Positions 32,753 to 40,460 of a stretch of 64,000 nt of DNA are shown one piece after another. Position 1 is the first letter of the stretch. The number at the start of each line of letters is the position of its first letter. The translations under genes were made by a program, and so were the position numbers. The notes beneath the pieces were generated by a model, which saw only the letters and a program-made list of their open reading frames with translations, was not told where the DNA came from and did no database searches. The stretch comes from Blastocatellia bacterium. Lineage in GTDB: Bacteria > Acidobacteriota > Blastocatellia > HR10 > J050. The stretch lies in the NCBI GenBank assembly GCA_026985075.1, contig JALSQX010000087.1, forward strand, positions 45,813 through 109,812, read 5' to 3'.

Positions 32753-33874
32753 TCATCTCGCCAACCTCGCTCTGGCCTCTTCCCGCACGAAAGGATGCTC
32801 GTCTTTGAGCGCCCGCTCGATGTGGGCGTGGGCTCGTCGACCGGCGAGTTCTCCGAGCGCCCACACGGCATGACCGCGAATGATAGGGTCGGGATCGGTT
32901 TCGATCAACCGTTGGAGCAGAGGGATGGCCGGCTCATACCTCTGATTGGCAGCGACGATAGCCGCATTGCGCAGCAGACCACGACGTTTGGCGCGTCGTA
33001 AGGCTGTATGTCGAAAACGGTGGCGGAACGCCTCGTCAGACTCTATGGATAAAACCTCATTGAGGGCGAGCGTCTTACCCACGCCCGATTGAGGATGAAA
33101 TTCTCTCCAGGTCGTCTTGGGAAGTTGTCGATTGTGCGGACATACGTGTTGGCAAACGTCACAACCGAACAGCCAGTCGCCGATGAGAGGGCGGAGCGCG
33201 CGGTCGATGATGCCGCGATTCTCGATCGTCAGATAGGAGATGCATCGTCGGGCATCCACCACGTACTGTTCGGTGATCGCGCCCGTCGGACAATCATCGA
33301 TGCAGTCGAGCGCGCGAAGACAGGTGCGCGCGTCTTCTTGGTCAGGCGTCAGGTCGACATCGAGGAGAATCTCGGCGAGGAATACCCAGGAACCGAAGCG
33401 ATCGGTGATGAGGCAGGAATTGAACCCGATCCGGCCGAGACCGGCGCGCCGCGCCACAGCGCGTTCCAGGAGAGGAACGGCGTCGACAAAACAGCGCGCC
33501 TGCACCTTTCGTCCAATCCACTCTTCGATCCTGGCTACCAGCGTCCAGAGTCGAGGAGGAATCACCTCATGATAATCGCGTCCCCACGCATAACGGGCGA
33601 TGCGCCCTTCGCCAGGACCAACCTCGTCGAATTCGCCACTATAGTAGTTCACGGCCAGCGAAATGATCGATCGTGCTCCAGGCACCAGCTCATTTGGCCG
33701 CGCGCGCAACGTTGGCCGTCGTTGCAAGTACGCCATATCGGCGGACCTGCCTGCGCGAAGCCAGTCGAGATAGCGCTCTTCTTCTTCGACGAGCGGCTCG
33801 ATGCGCATCACACCGACGAGATCGAATCCCAACCGATGGGCTTCCTCTTTGACGCGCGCTGTGAGTTGCTTCAT
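32753..33874 (-). CDS. queG: Epoxyqueuosine reductase-like protein (QueG) with HEAT repeats
   Basis: 373 residues from ATG 33874. The N-terminal half follows QueG: LGFDLVGVMRIEP, SIISLAVNYYS, CFVDAVPLLERAVARRAGLG. The two-cluster ferredoxin domain follows and then HEAT-like repeats (VWALGELAGRRAHAHIERAL). QueG reduces epoxyqueuosine in tRNA to queuosine using cobalamin. Two deviations are visible. The first cluster motif, normally C-x2-C-x2-C-x3-C-P, reads TCLRALDCIDDCPTG, so the second Cys is Ala. The usual G-W-I-G-K-N-T is GRIGFNS. The second cluster motif CDVCQHVCP is intact. The enzyme may be altered or use a different ligand set. Confidence 0.82.
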   Translation of the reverse strand: MKQLTARVKEEAHRLGFDLVGVMRIEPLVEEEERYLDWLRAGRSADMAYLQRRPTLRARPNELVPGARSIISLAVNYYSGEFDEVGPGEGRIARYAWGRDYHEVIPPRLWTLVARIEEWIGRKVQARCFVDAVPLLERAVARRAGLGRIGFNSCLITDRFGSWVFLAEILLDVDLTPDQEDARTCLRALDCIDDCPTGAITEQYVVDARRCISYLTIENRGIIDRALRPLIGDWLFGCDVCQHVCPHNRQLPKTTWREFHPQSGVGKTLALNEVLSIESDEAFRHRFRHTALRRAKRRGLLRNAAIVAANQRYEPAIPLLQRLIETDPDPIIRGHAVWALGELAGRRAHAHIERALKDEHPFVREEARARLAR

Positions 33875-34023
33875 CGCCGCTAGTGATAAACTTTACCAGT
33901 CTCCGAAAGAGCGGGCAATGGGGTCCTCATGTCTCAGTGGGAGGAATGGGCCACCACCGACTTTCGTCGGGCGCCTCCGAGCCGTGAGCTGATGGTCGTT
34001 ATGAGCGCCAGAGAGTCGGCGCA

Positions 34024-34053
34024 TTGAGCTTTCCCCGTCGAACTCGTTATAAT
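34024..34053 (+). promoter_or_regulatory. Promoter of fabD
   Basis: TTGAGC (34024-34029) and TATAAT (34048-34053), 18 bp apart. The leader of about 30 nt carries GGAGGGA (34081-34087) directly before the ATG at 34090. The spacer between queG (minus) and fabD is 215 bp. Confidence 0.75.
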
Positions 34054-34089
34054 TCGAAACCGCGCATCCTTGAACATTATGGAGGGACG

Positions 34090-35040
34090 ATGAACATCGC
34101 CTTTGTATTCCCCGGTCAAGGCTCACAAGCGGTGGGCATGGGGAAGGATCTCTATGACGCGTACCCTGTGGCTCGAGAGGTCTTCGAACAGGCCAACGAG
34201 GCTCTGGGATTTGATATCACCCGGTTGTGCTTCGAAGGTCCAGAACAAGAGCTCATGCTCACCACCAATACTCAGCCGGCTATGCTGTTGGTCAGCTATG
34301 CGGCTTACTGCGCTTTGGGGCATACGCCGGCAGTGGCGGCCGGACACAGCCTGGGCGAATATTCGGCTCTGGTGGCCGCCGGCAGTGTGCCGTTCGCCGA
34401 TGCCCTCAAGCTCGTTCGTGCGCGCGGACAGTTCATGCAGGAAGCCGTTCCCGTCGGAGAAGGAGCGATGGCGGCCATAATGGGGGCGAGTTTGGAGGAA
34501 GTGACGCGATACCTCGATGAGCGCGCGCCGGGCGGCGACCGCGTCCTGGAGATCGCCAATTATAACAGTCCGCAGCAAATCGTCATCTCGGGACATCGAG
34601 ACGCTGTGGAACGGGCTGTGCGGGAGATGCGAGCGGCCCGCGCCGTGATGTTGCCCGTGAGCGCGCCCTTCCATTGTCGGTTGATGAAACCGGCCGAACA
34701 GCGATTGGCGCCGGAGATCGAGAAGATCGCATTCGCCGACCTGCGGTTTCCCATTTACACCAACGTGGATGCCTGCCGCATCACGTCGGGCGAGCAGGCC
34801 AAGCGGGCGCTCCAGCGCCAGGTGAGTCGGCCCGTTCGCTGGACGGACATCATCCAGAAGATGTTGCGCGATGACGGAATCACGCACTTCGTTGAAATCG
34901 GGCCGGGGAAAGTCCTCTCGGGATTGATCAGACGGATTGCCAGGGCAGAAGGTGTCCCGGTGGTCCTCCTCAACGTCGAAGATCGTCAGAGTCTGGAGAA
35001 AACCCGAACGGCGATTCAGGCGGCGGCATCGAGCGCCTGA
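34090..35040 (+). CDS. fabD: Malonyl-CoA-ACP transacylase FabD
   Basis: 316 residues from ATG 34090; the longer upstream frame would include the promoter. Features: IAFVFPGQGSQAVGMGKDLY, catalytic serine in AAGHSLGEYSALVAAG, Arg in LVRARGQFMQ, and His in SAPFHCRLM. It loads malonate onto acyl carrier protein for fatty acid synthesis. The usual fabH, fabG and acpP neighbours are absent, so this copy stands apart; NAD kinase follows 83 bases later. Confidence 0.95.
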   Translation: MNIAFVFPGQGSQAVGMGKDLYDAYPVAREVFEQANEALGFDITRLCFEGPEQELMLTTNTQPAMLLVSYAAYCALGHTPAVAAGHSLGEYSALVAAGSVPFADALKLVRARGQFMQEAVPVGEGAMAAIMGASLEEVTRYLDERAPGGDRVLEIANYNSPQQIVISGHRDAVERAVREMRAARAVMLPVSAPFHCRLMKPAEQRLAPEIEKIAFADLRFPIYTNVDACRITSGEQAKRALQRQVSRPVRWTDIIQKMLRDDGITHFVEIGPGKVLSGLIRRIARAEGVPVVLLNVEDRQSLEKTRTAIQAAASSA

Positions 35041-35123
35041 TTCCGGGCGCCGGTCGTCATCGAGTCGTCTCTCGACGAGGCGTCGGCCATCAGATGCGCG
35101 CCGCAGAGGTACGGAGGGGTCAT

Positions 35124-36005
35124 ATGTACAGTATGCGATCCATCCCCTTGAAACGCGTGGGCGTCATCATCAAGCCGAAACTGAAACAAGCTCAGGAGGT
35201 TCTCCACCAACTGGCTCGATGGCTCGCCGATCACGACATCGAGTTCGTGGCCGAGCCTCCGGTGAAGGAAATCGCTCCCCGTTGTCAAGCTCAGATTGTG
35301 CCGCGCGATGCAATCTCGCGGCAGGTCGATGTGATCATCGTCTTCGGTGGGGACGGGACGATGATCGCCACGGCGCGCAGTTTGAACGATTTCCCCGTGC
35401 CCGTTCTGGGCGTCAACTTCGGTGGGTTAGGTTATCTGACCGAATTCACGCTCGAGGAGCTATTCCCGGCGCTGGAGCAAATGCTCTGCGGCGCCATCGG
35501 CGTGGAACGACGAATGATGCTCGATGCGATGGTCTGGCGGCGAGGCCAACCGGTTGCCGCACAGACGGTGCTCAATGATGCCGTGGTCAATAAGAGCGCG
35601 TTGGCTCGCATCATCGAGATCGAATGCTTGGTCAACGATCAGTACGTGACGTCTTTCCGCGCCGACGGTATCATCGTGGCCACGCCGACGGGCTCGACGG
35701 CCTATTCGCTTTCGGCGGGAGGGCCCATCGTCTATCCCACGATGGAGGCTCTCCTCATCACACCCATCTGTCCTCACATGCTGACCAATCGACCTCTGGT
35801 CATTCCCCCTACTTCGACGGTGAAACTCATTCTGCGCACCGCTCGCGAAGAGGTCACCCTCACCCTGGATGGGCAGACCGGCGTCGACCTCCAGAGCGAT
35901 GACGAGGTCACCGTTCGTCGCAGCGAGCGGTATCTGGAACTCATTCGTCCTCTCCATAAAAACTACTTCCAGGTGCTCCGCGACAAACTCCACTGGGGGA
36001 GGTAG
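35124..36005 (+). CDS. nadK: NAD kinase
   Basis: 293 residues from ATG 35124 with GGAGGGG upstream. The nucleotide motif VFGGDGTMIATAR, LGVNFGGLGYLTE, and the second motif RADGIIVATPTGSTAYSLSAGGPI are diagnostic. It phosphorylates NAD to NADP. An in-frame start at 35094 is not needed. The 231 bases after the stop, before the convergent cytochrome gene, hold no gene I can support. Confidence 0.95.
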   Translation: MYSMRSIPLKRVGVIIKPKLKQAQEVLHQLARWLADHDIEFVAEPPVKEIAPRCQAQIVPRDAISRQVDVIIVFGGDGTMIATARSLNDFPVPVLGVNFGGLGYLTEFTLEELFPALEQMLCGAIGVERRMMLDAMVWRRGQPVAAQTVLNDAVVNKSALARIIEIECLVNDQYVTSFRADGIIVATPTGSTAYSLSAGGPIVYPTMEALLITPICPHMLTNRPLVIPPTSTVKLILRTAREEVTLTLDGQTGVDLQSDDEVTVRRSERYLELIRPLHKNYFQVLRDKLHWGR

Positions 36006-36236
36006 CGCTTTCCGATGATGGCGATGCCATAGGCCACGAAGGCTCATTCCGTATTCGCCGCTGGTCGATGGTGAAGCATACAGTGCGCACACATCGATTG
36101 ACGGTCCATAGAGAGAACGTCGTTTGACCGACTGCCGGTCTCGTTGATGGTTTCCCGCCGTCTCCTCGCTCGTCTGGTGCGTGAGATCCTCGATATGGAA
36201 AAGCCCAAAATGAAATCGGGCCGGCCAGAAGACCGC

Positions 36237-36947
36237 TCACTGCAGCTTCCGCCGATACTCCCACACCTGCCGGGGAGTGAGCGATTCACTTCTGGCCTTG
36301 GCCGCGTCTTCCGGAGAGAGAGAGACGAAGTCTGCAGGCCGATGTTTATCGTTGCCCCAGGCGGTGAGAATATAATTGATGATGGCCGCCACCTGTTCAT
36401 CCCTCAGGTGAGCCGTCGGCGGCATCTGACCATCGAAGGAGCGATCGCCGACTTTGATCTCTCCCTCTAACCCGTGAAGGACGACCAGCAGTGCGTAGCG
36501 CCGGTCTTTGAACAGTATCTCGTTTCCGGCCAGCGGGGGAGCCAGTCGGCCCATTCCTTCTCCTTGAGCTCGATGACAAGCGGCACAGGACTGGCGATAC
36601 AGTTCGGCCGCGTCGATTGTCCCGTCCCGGGATTCTGACGAGCGAGGCGAGGAGTCAGCTTCAGAGGGGGGATGGGGCCCCAGGTAGGTCGCCAGGTAGT
36701 TCAACAACGTTTCGCGCTCCTCGGGCTCGATCTCCATGCCATATTCTTCCATCTCACTGATCGTCTCGGCCCACATCTCCCGACTGATGCCCGCCGAATC
36801 AGTGACATATTCAAGACCATGACACGTCTGGCACTTGGTCATCACCAGTTCGACTCCTGGTCCTTTGGGCAGAGGCGACTGGGTTAATGCCAGAACGATG
36901 AGCACGACCGTCGCGGTAATGAACACATAGGCGAAGATCTTACGCAC
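36237..36947 (-). CDS. Diheme cytochrome c, probable electron acceptor of the sulfite dehydrogenase
   Basis: 236 residues, with an N-terminal membrane or signal segment (residues 4-24). Two heme motifs are visible: KCQTCH at about residues 38-43 and SCAACH at about residues 121-126. Candidate Met ligands are in DGQMPPTAHL and in the first domain. It follows the molybdoenzyme gene by 71 bases on the same strand. Sulfite dehydrogenases of the SorAB type pair a Moco subunit with a cytochrome c, which this arrangement resembles. A second heme domain is unusual for SorB, so it may pass electrons directly toward an oxidase. Confidence 0.85.
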   Translation of the reverse strand: MRKIFAYVFITATVVLIVLALTQSPLPKGPGVELVMTKCQTCHGLEYVTDSAGISREMWAETISEMEEYGMEIEPEERETLLNYLATYLGPHPPSEADSSPRSSESRDGTIDAAELYRQSCAACHRAQGEGMGRLAPPLAGNEILFKDRRYALLVVLHGLEGEIKVGDRSFDGQMPPTAHLRDEQVAAIINYILTAWGNDKHRPADFVSLSPEDAAKARSESLTPRQVWEYRRKLQ

Positions 36948-37018
36948 GATCCGACCTCCCCAGTGATGATCTCTGACGAATCACTGTTATCGAACCAGAG
37001 GACGCATCCATCTCTTCA

Positions 37019-38311
37019 TCACCTCACCGTGATCCTGACCTTATCCACGCCATACCACTCGTAACCGGAAGGATTCCAGTGAATGCTGCCATCGAGCGGC
37101 TGACTCCGGCCGAGGGCATCGACGGCGCGCGCCCAGATCTCATGTTGACCGGGACCCATGGGCACGGTGATCGTCCAGAGGTACCAGGCATAGCGACTGG
37201 CAGGCACCTGCAGGTGCGCGCGCTGCCAGGTCTCCCCCCGGTCGGTGGAGACATACACCGCCTCGATCCCCACCATCCCGTCATTCCAGGCGACGCCACT
37301 GATGGCGACCGGGCCGGCGGCGACGCTGTCATCCTCCAGTGGCGACCAGATGATGCTCTTGACGCGCTGGCGCCAATTGGGCGCACTGTTGTCAAACGTT
37401 CGCTTCAGTCTGGTACCGGGCTTGACGGGGCGGATATATGTCCGATAGCGAGGGATCTGGTTGTGATTGAACGTCTCATGGGCCTCCAATCGCAGACGGT
37501 GAAGCCACTTGATATTCATGGTGCCGTAGTAACCGGGGATGATGAGTCGCACCGGTCCACCGTGAACGGCCGGAATGGGCTCACCATTCATTTCCAGGGC
37601 GAGAATAGCCTTGTCTATGACATCGTGGAGGGGAACGCTGTGCTCGAAATCGGGCGCCGTGGGGACGAGCGGCGCGTCCTTGCCCTCGGCCGTGAGGAAT
37701 CGGGCGCCGGGATGAGTGGTGACGCCGGCTCGCTCGAAGACCGTTTTGAGGAGTACGCCGCGCCAGCGCACGTTGCCCATCCCACCTTTTTTCCACTGCG
37801 TGCCGCGCGTCTTCACCGTCTGGGCATAATAGCTCCGACCATTGCCCGAACACTGCAGGACCATTTCGACTTCCGTTTGCTCCATCCGGGTCAGCTCGGT
37901 GGCGCTGATGATCCGAGGCGCTTTGACTAACCCGATGATCTCAATTGTCCAGCCATCGAGCGGGAGAGGGTCGAGGGTGAGCGAGCCAGGGAGAAACTGA
38001 TTATTGCGCACAAACAGAATCTCCTTCGGCGTCACTCGATGCTGACGCAACAGTTCGATGGGCGTTTCCAGGACGCCCGTTTTGCTGTTATGGACGATGA
38101 GTCGCCGATCCTTACCGGCGATGAGGCGTGAAGGATCGATCGGCTCTTGAGCCTGCGCGGCATAGAGGTTGGCGGGCGAAACGCCCCAGCCGATGGCCGC
38201 CGTCCCCGCTAATTGGACGAATGTGCGCCGGTCAAGCGACGCCGCTGGGAGAGCAGAAATTGAAGGAGTCCGGCGATCTCGGTCGGAGGAGCGAGGGTAT
38301 TTGGTTGGCAT
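37019..38311 (-). CDS. Tat-exported sulfite oxidase/dehydrogenase family molybdoenzyme
   Basis: 430 residues. The N-terminus has a twin-arginine signal (DRRTFVQLAG, about residues 27-36). The Moco-binding domain has the conserved cysteine in VLQCSGNGRSYY (Cys154) and the phosphate-binding region HGGPVRLIIPGYYG. The C-terminal dimerisation domain has ISGVAWNDG and GRSQPLDGSIHWNP. The family oxidises sulfite, or reduces sulfoxides in relatives, in the periplasm. A cytochrome c gene follows on the same strand, favouring sulfite dehydrogenase. XdhC-family genes at 61.5 kb are unrelated to this Moco type. Confidence 0.88.
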   Translation of the reverse strand: MPTKYPRSSDRDRRTPSISALPAASLDRRTFVQLAGTAAIGWGVSPANLYAAQAQEPIDPSRLIAGKDRRLIVHNSKTGVLETPIELLRQHRVTPKEILFVRNNQFLPGSLTLDPLPLDGWTIEIIGLVKAPRIISATELTRMEQTEVEMVLQCSGNGRSYYAQTVKTRGTQWKKGGMGNVRWRGVLLKTVFERAGVTTHPGARFLTAEGKDAPLVPTAPDFEHSVPLHDVIDKAILALEMNGEPIPAVHGGPVRLIIPGYYGTMNIKWLHRLRLEAHETFNHNQIPRYRTYIRPVKPGTRLKRTFDNSAPNWRQRVKSIIWSPLEDDSVAAGPVAISGVAWNDGMVGIEAVYVSTDRGETWQRAHLQVPASRYAWYLWTITVPMGPGQHEIWARAVDALGRSQPLDGSIHWNPSGYEWYGVDKVRITVR

Positions 38312-38688
38312 TCTGTCATCCTCCCCGATTGTGAATTCATGAAGCTCGGTCGATGAAGCCGTCCATCAAGCGGCGATGCGCTCAACGTCGCGCTTCACTC
38401 GCCTCGCTCGTCATACGTCCGTGCCGACCTCAGATGATATTGAAGCGGTGATGATGGCCTCTTGTCGACCGCGTGTCAAGGGCGACGGAGAAGGAATGCG
38501 CGCCGATGGCATTTCCGCGGGAGCGTGAATCCCACGGTTGCATTGTGTCAAGCGCGAGGGAGAAAGCATACGCACCGACTGCCGGCGTGAAGACGCTCGA
38601 ACGTGCTGCATCCGGTCTTCATCGAGGATCGACGAGTTTCATTTTCACGCCCGGCGTCCTGTTCAGAGGAATCGTCGATTGTCCAGCT
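38312..38688. other. Intergenic region with a degenerate 38-bp direct repeat
   Basis: 377 bp without a gene. Units at 38473-38510 and 38545-38582 are about 75-80% identical and 72 bp apart. On the minus strand each unit ends in TTGACAC, a -35-like hexamer, 160-230 bp upstream of the molybdoenzyme gene; matching -10 boxes are weak. They may be operator repeats or tandem promoters. Confidence 0.55.
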
Positions 38689-39462
38689 TCACCAATTGAG
38701 AAGGCGACGGAGCGTTCTCATGTGACTCCGACTGACGTCCACCTGATGACCACAACTCAACGTCAATCGCGCCGTGTTATTGTCGAACGCGGTGATTTCT
38801 CGGATGTGATTGATGTTGACAATACTCTGACGGTGCACGCGAATGAAGACGTCCGGGTCGAGTCGATCTTCCAGTTGCGCCATGGTTGTGTATTTGGTCC
38901 AGAACTCACCCTCGGCCGTGGTCACATACACCAGGCCTCGATCGATGCGCAAAGAGGTGATTTCATCAATGGGGAGGATGCGGATGCGGCGGTGAGCGCG
39001 GACCGGCAGGCGTTGCAGATACTGTTCGGGTCGGCCAATGGCCGTCTGCAAGAATTCGGCCAATCGGGCGCTGGCCCACTCGCGCGCCGTCAGCTTCTCT
39101 CGCACCTTGGCGATGGCCTGCTCCAGGCGCTGACGGCGAATGGGCTTCAACAGGTAATCGACGGCATTGACTTCGAAAGCCTCGACCGCGTACCGATCAT
39201 AGGCGGTGACGAAAATGACCAGCGGCAGCCGGTCCAGATCGAGCATGCGGAGCACGCCGAAGCCATCCAGATCGGGCATCTGCACATCGAGCAGAAGCAA
39301 GTCGGGCCGGTGCGTTTCGATCTTCAGCACGGCCTCCGAACCGCTCTCAGCTTCGGCGACGATCTGGATATCGGCGAATTCCCTGAGTAGCCGACGCAAC
39401 CGCTTTCGCGCCAGCTCCTCGTCATCGATGATGAGCGTGCGGATGATAGACATCGCTTTCAT
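38689..39462 (-). CDS. LytTR-family response regulator
   Basis: 257 residues from ATG 39462, which overlaps the TAA of the preceding gene by one base (TAATG), showing coupling; ATG 39453 is the alternative. Residues 5-120 are a receiver domain (IIDDEELARKRLRRLLREF, phosphoacceptor in LLLLDVQMPDLDG, Lys in YLLKPI). Residues 150-255 are a LytTR DNA-binding domain (IDEITSLRIDRGLVYV, FIRVHRQSIVNINHI). It is the output partner of the LytS-type kinase at 40461-42812. Confidence 0.93.
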   Translation of the reverse strand: MKAMSIIRTLIIDDEELARKRLRRLLREFADIQIVAEAESGSEAVLKIETHRPDLLLLDVQMPDLDGFGVLRMLDLDRLPLVIFVTAYDRYAVEAFEVNAVDYLLKPIRRQRLEQAIAKVREKLTAREWASARLAEFLQTAIGRPEQYLQRLPVRAHRRIRILPIDEITSLRIDRGLVYVTTAEGEFWTKYTTMAQLEDRLDPDVFIRVHRQSIVNINHIREITAFDNNTARLTLSCGHQVDVSRSHMRTLRRLLNW

Positions 39463-40385
39463 TATTCCAGATCCCAACGCCCCGGGCAACGAGCAGCAGA
39501 ACCCAGAGGCGAGGACGTCGAGGGCTCTCTCGGAAGGAGGATCTCCATGCCCGAGGTGAATCGCTGATAGTGAGAGAACTCCCTGATGATGCGAAGCCGG
39601 TAGCTGAACAGGCCCAGCATCTTGGCCTGGATGGCGAGTTGGCTGCGCTCGGGGAAGACGACCTGACGATCGATTTGCTCTTGCCACAACTCAAAGCTGA
39701 ACTCTCTGCTGCTCGTGATCAACCACCGGCGGACGGTGCCAATGCTCCGCATCGACACCCGCATGATGTAGAAAGACGCCTCATCAATCCAGGCCGTGCC
39801 GGCCATCTTGAGCATCGCTTTTTCGACGAAGGAGCGAGGCGTGGCTTCGGGATTGGGCGTGAGAGCGACTTTGATGGTGGGGCGCCCATTGAGCTGCTCT
39901 CGCCCGATGACGGTCATACCATAGAGTTCCAATACGCGACTGAGAGGTGGCGATTTCGCTTCTTCTCCGCTTCGTGCCTCGGCTGAAGCGTGCCGGTGTT
40001 GCTCTCGCTGTCGCAGGTCCCGCTCGATCTGCTTTCGTCGTTGCTCCGCCGTGGTCTGCTTCCCATCCTTGGCGAGCAGGTTGGCGCTGGGAGGACCGTA
40101 TGGATTGGGGAAAATCTGAAAGATTTTGACGCGTCGGCTTTTCACCGGGCCACCCGCCCGCAGGACCTCACGGATGCGCGTCTCTCGGAAGGTATAATTC
40201 TCTCTCAGGGCTTCTTGATGTCTGGCTCTGGCCAGCACGCGCTCGCGCAAGGTCGCCGCTGTCGGCAGCGGCCGGTCTTGCCCAGCGCTGGGATTCACGC
40301 CGACATATCCCACAAAAAGGAGAGCGAGGATGATCGGCGATCTGCATCTGTGCACGGTTTTGTTCACCTCCCTGAGTGCGGCCAT
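39462..40385 (-). CDS. Exported protein of unknown function in the LytS/LytTR operon
   Basis: 307 residues from ATG 40385. A signal peptide or anchor lies at about residues 15-33 (PIILALLFVGYVGVNPSAGQ). The body has charged helices, then a beta-rich region: YTFRETRIREV, LELYGMTVIGREQLNGRPTIKVAL, WIDEASFYIMRVSM, and LLGLFSYRLRIIREFSHYQRF. The second half resembles LolA/LppX-like lipoprotein-sorting folds seen in acidobacterial exported proteins, but I cannot prove this. Its place between kinase and regulator, with coupled translation, suggests an envelope signal or target of the system. Confidence 0.75.
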   Translation of the reverse strand: MAALREVNKTVHRCRSPIILALLFVGYVGVNPSAGQDRPLPTAATLRERVLARARHQEALRENYTFRETRIREVLRAGGPVKSRRVKIFQIFPNPYGPPSANLLAKDGKQTTAEQRRKQIERDLRQREQHRHASAEARSGEEAKSPPLSRVLELYGMTVIGREQLNGRPTIKVALTPNPEATPRSFVEKAMLKMAGTAWIDEASFYIMRVSMRSIGTVRRWLITSSREFSFELWQEQIDRQVVFPERSQLAIQAKMLGLFSYRLRIIREFSHYQRFTSGMEILLPREPSTSSPLGSAARCPGRWDLE

Positions 40386-40460
40386 ATACTTCACAGCACA
40401 CAATACGCGACGTCTCCCACCGCGAGCTCTCTCTGGCACGGGAGCCATAGAAAATCTTCG

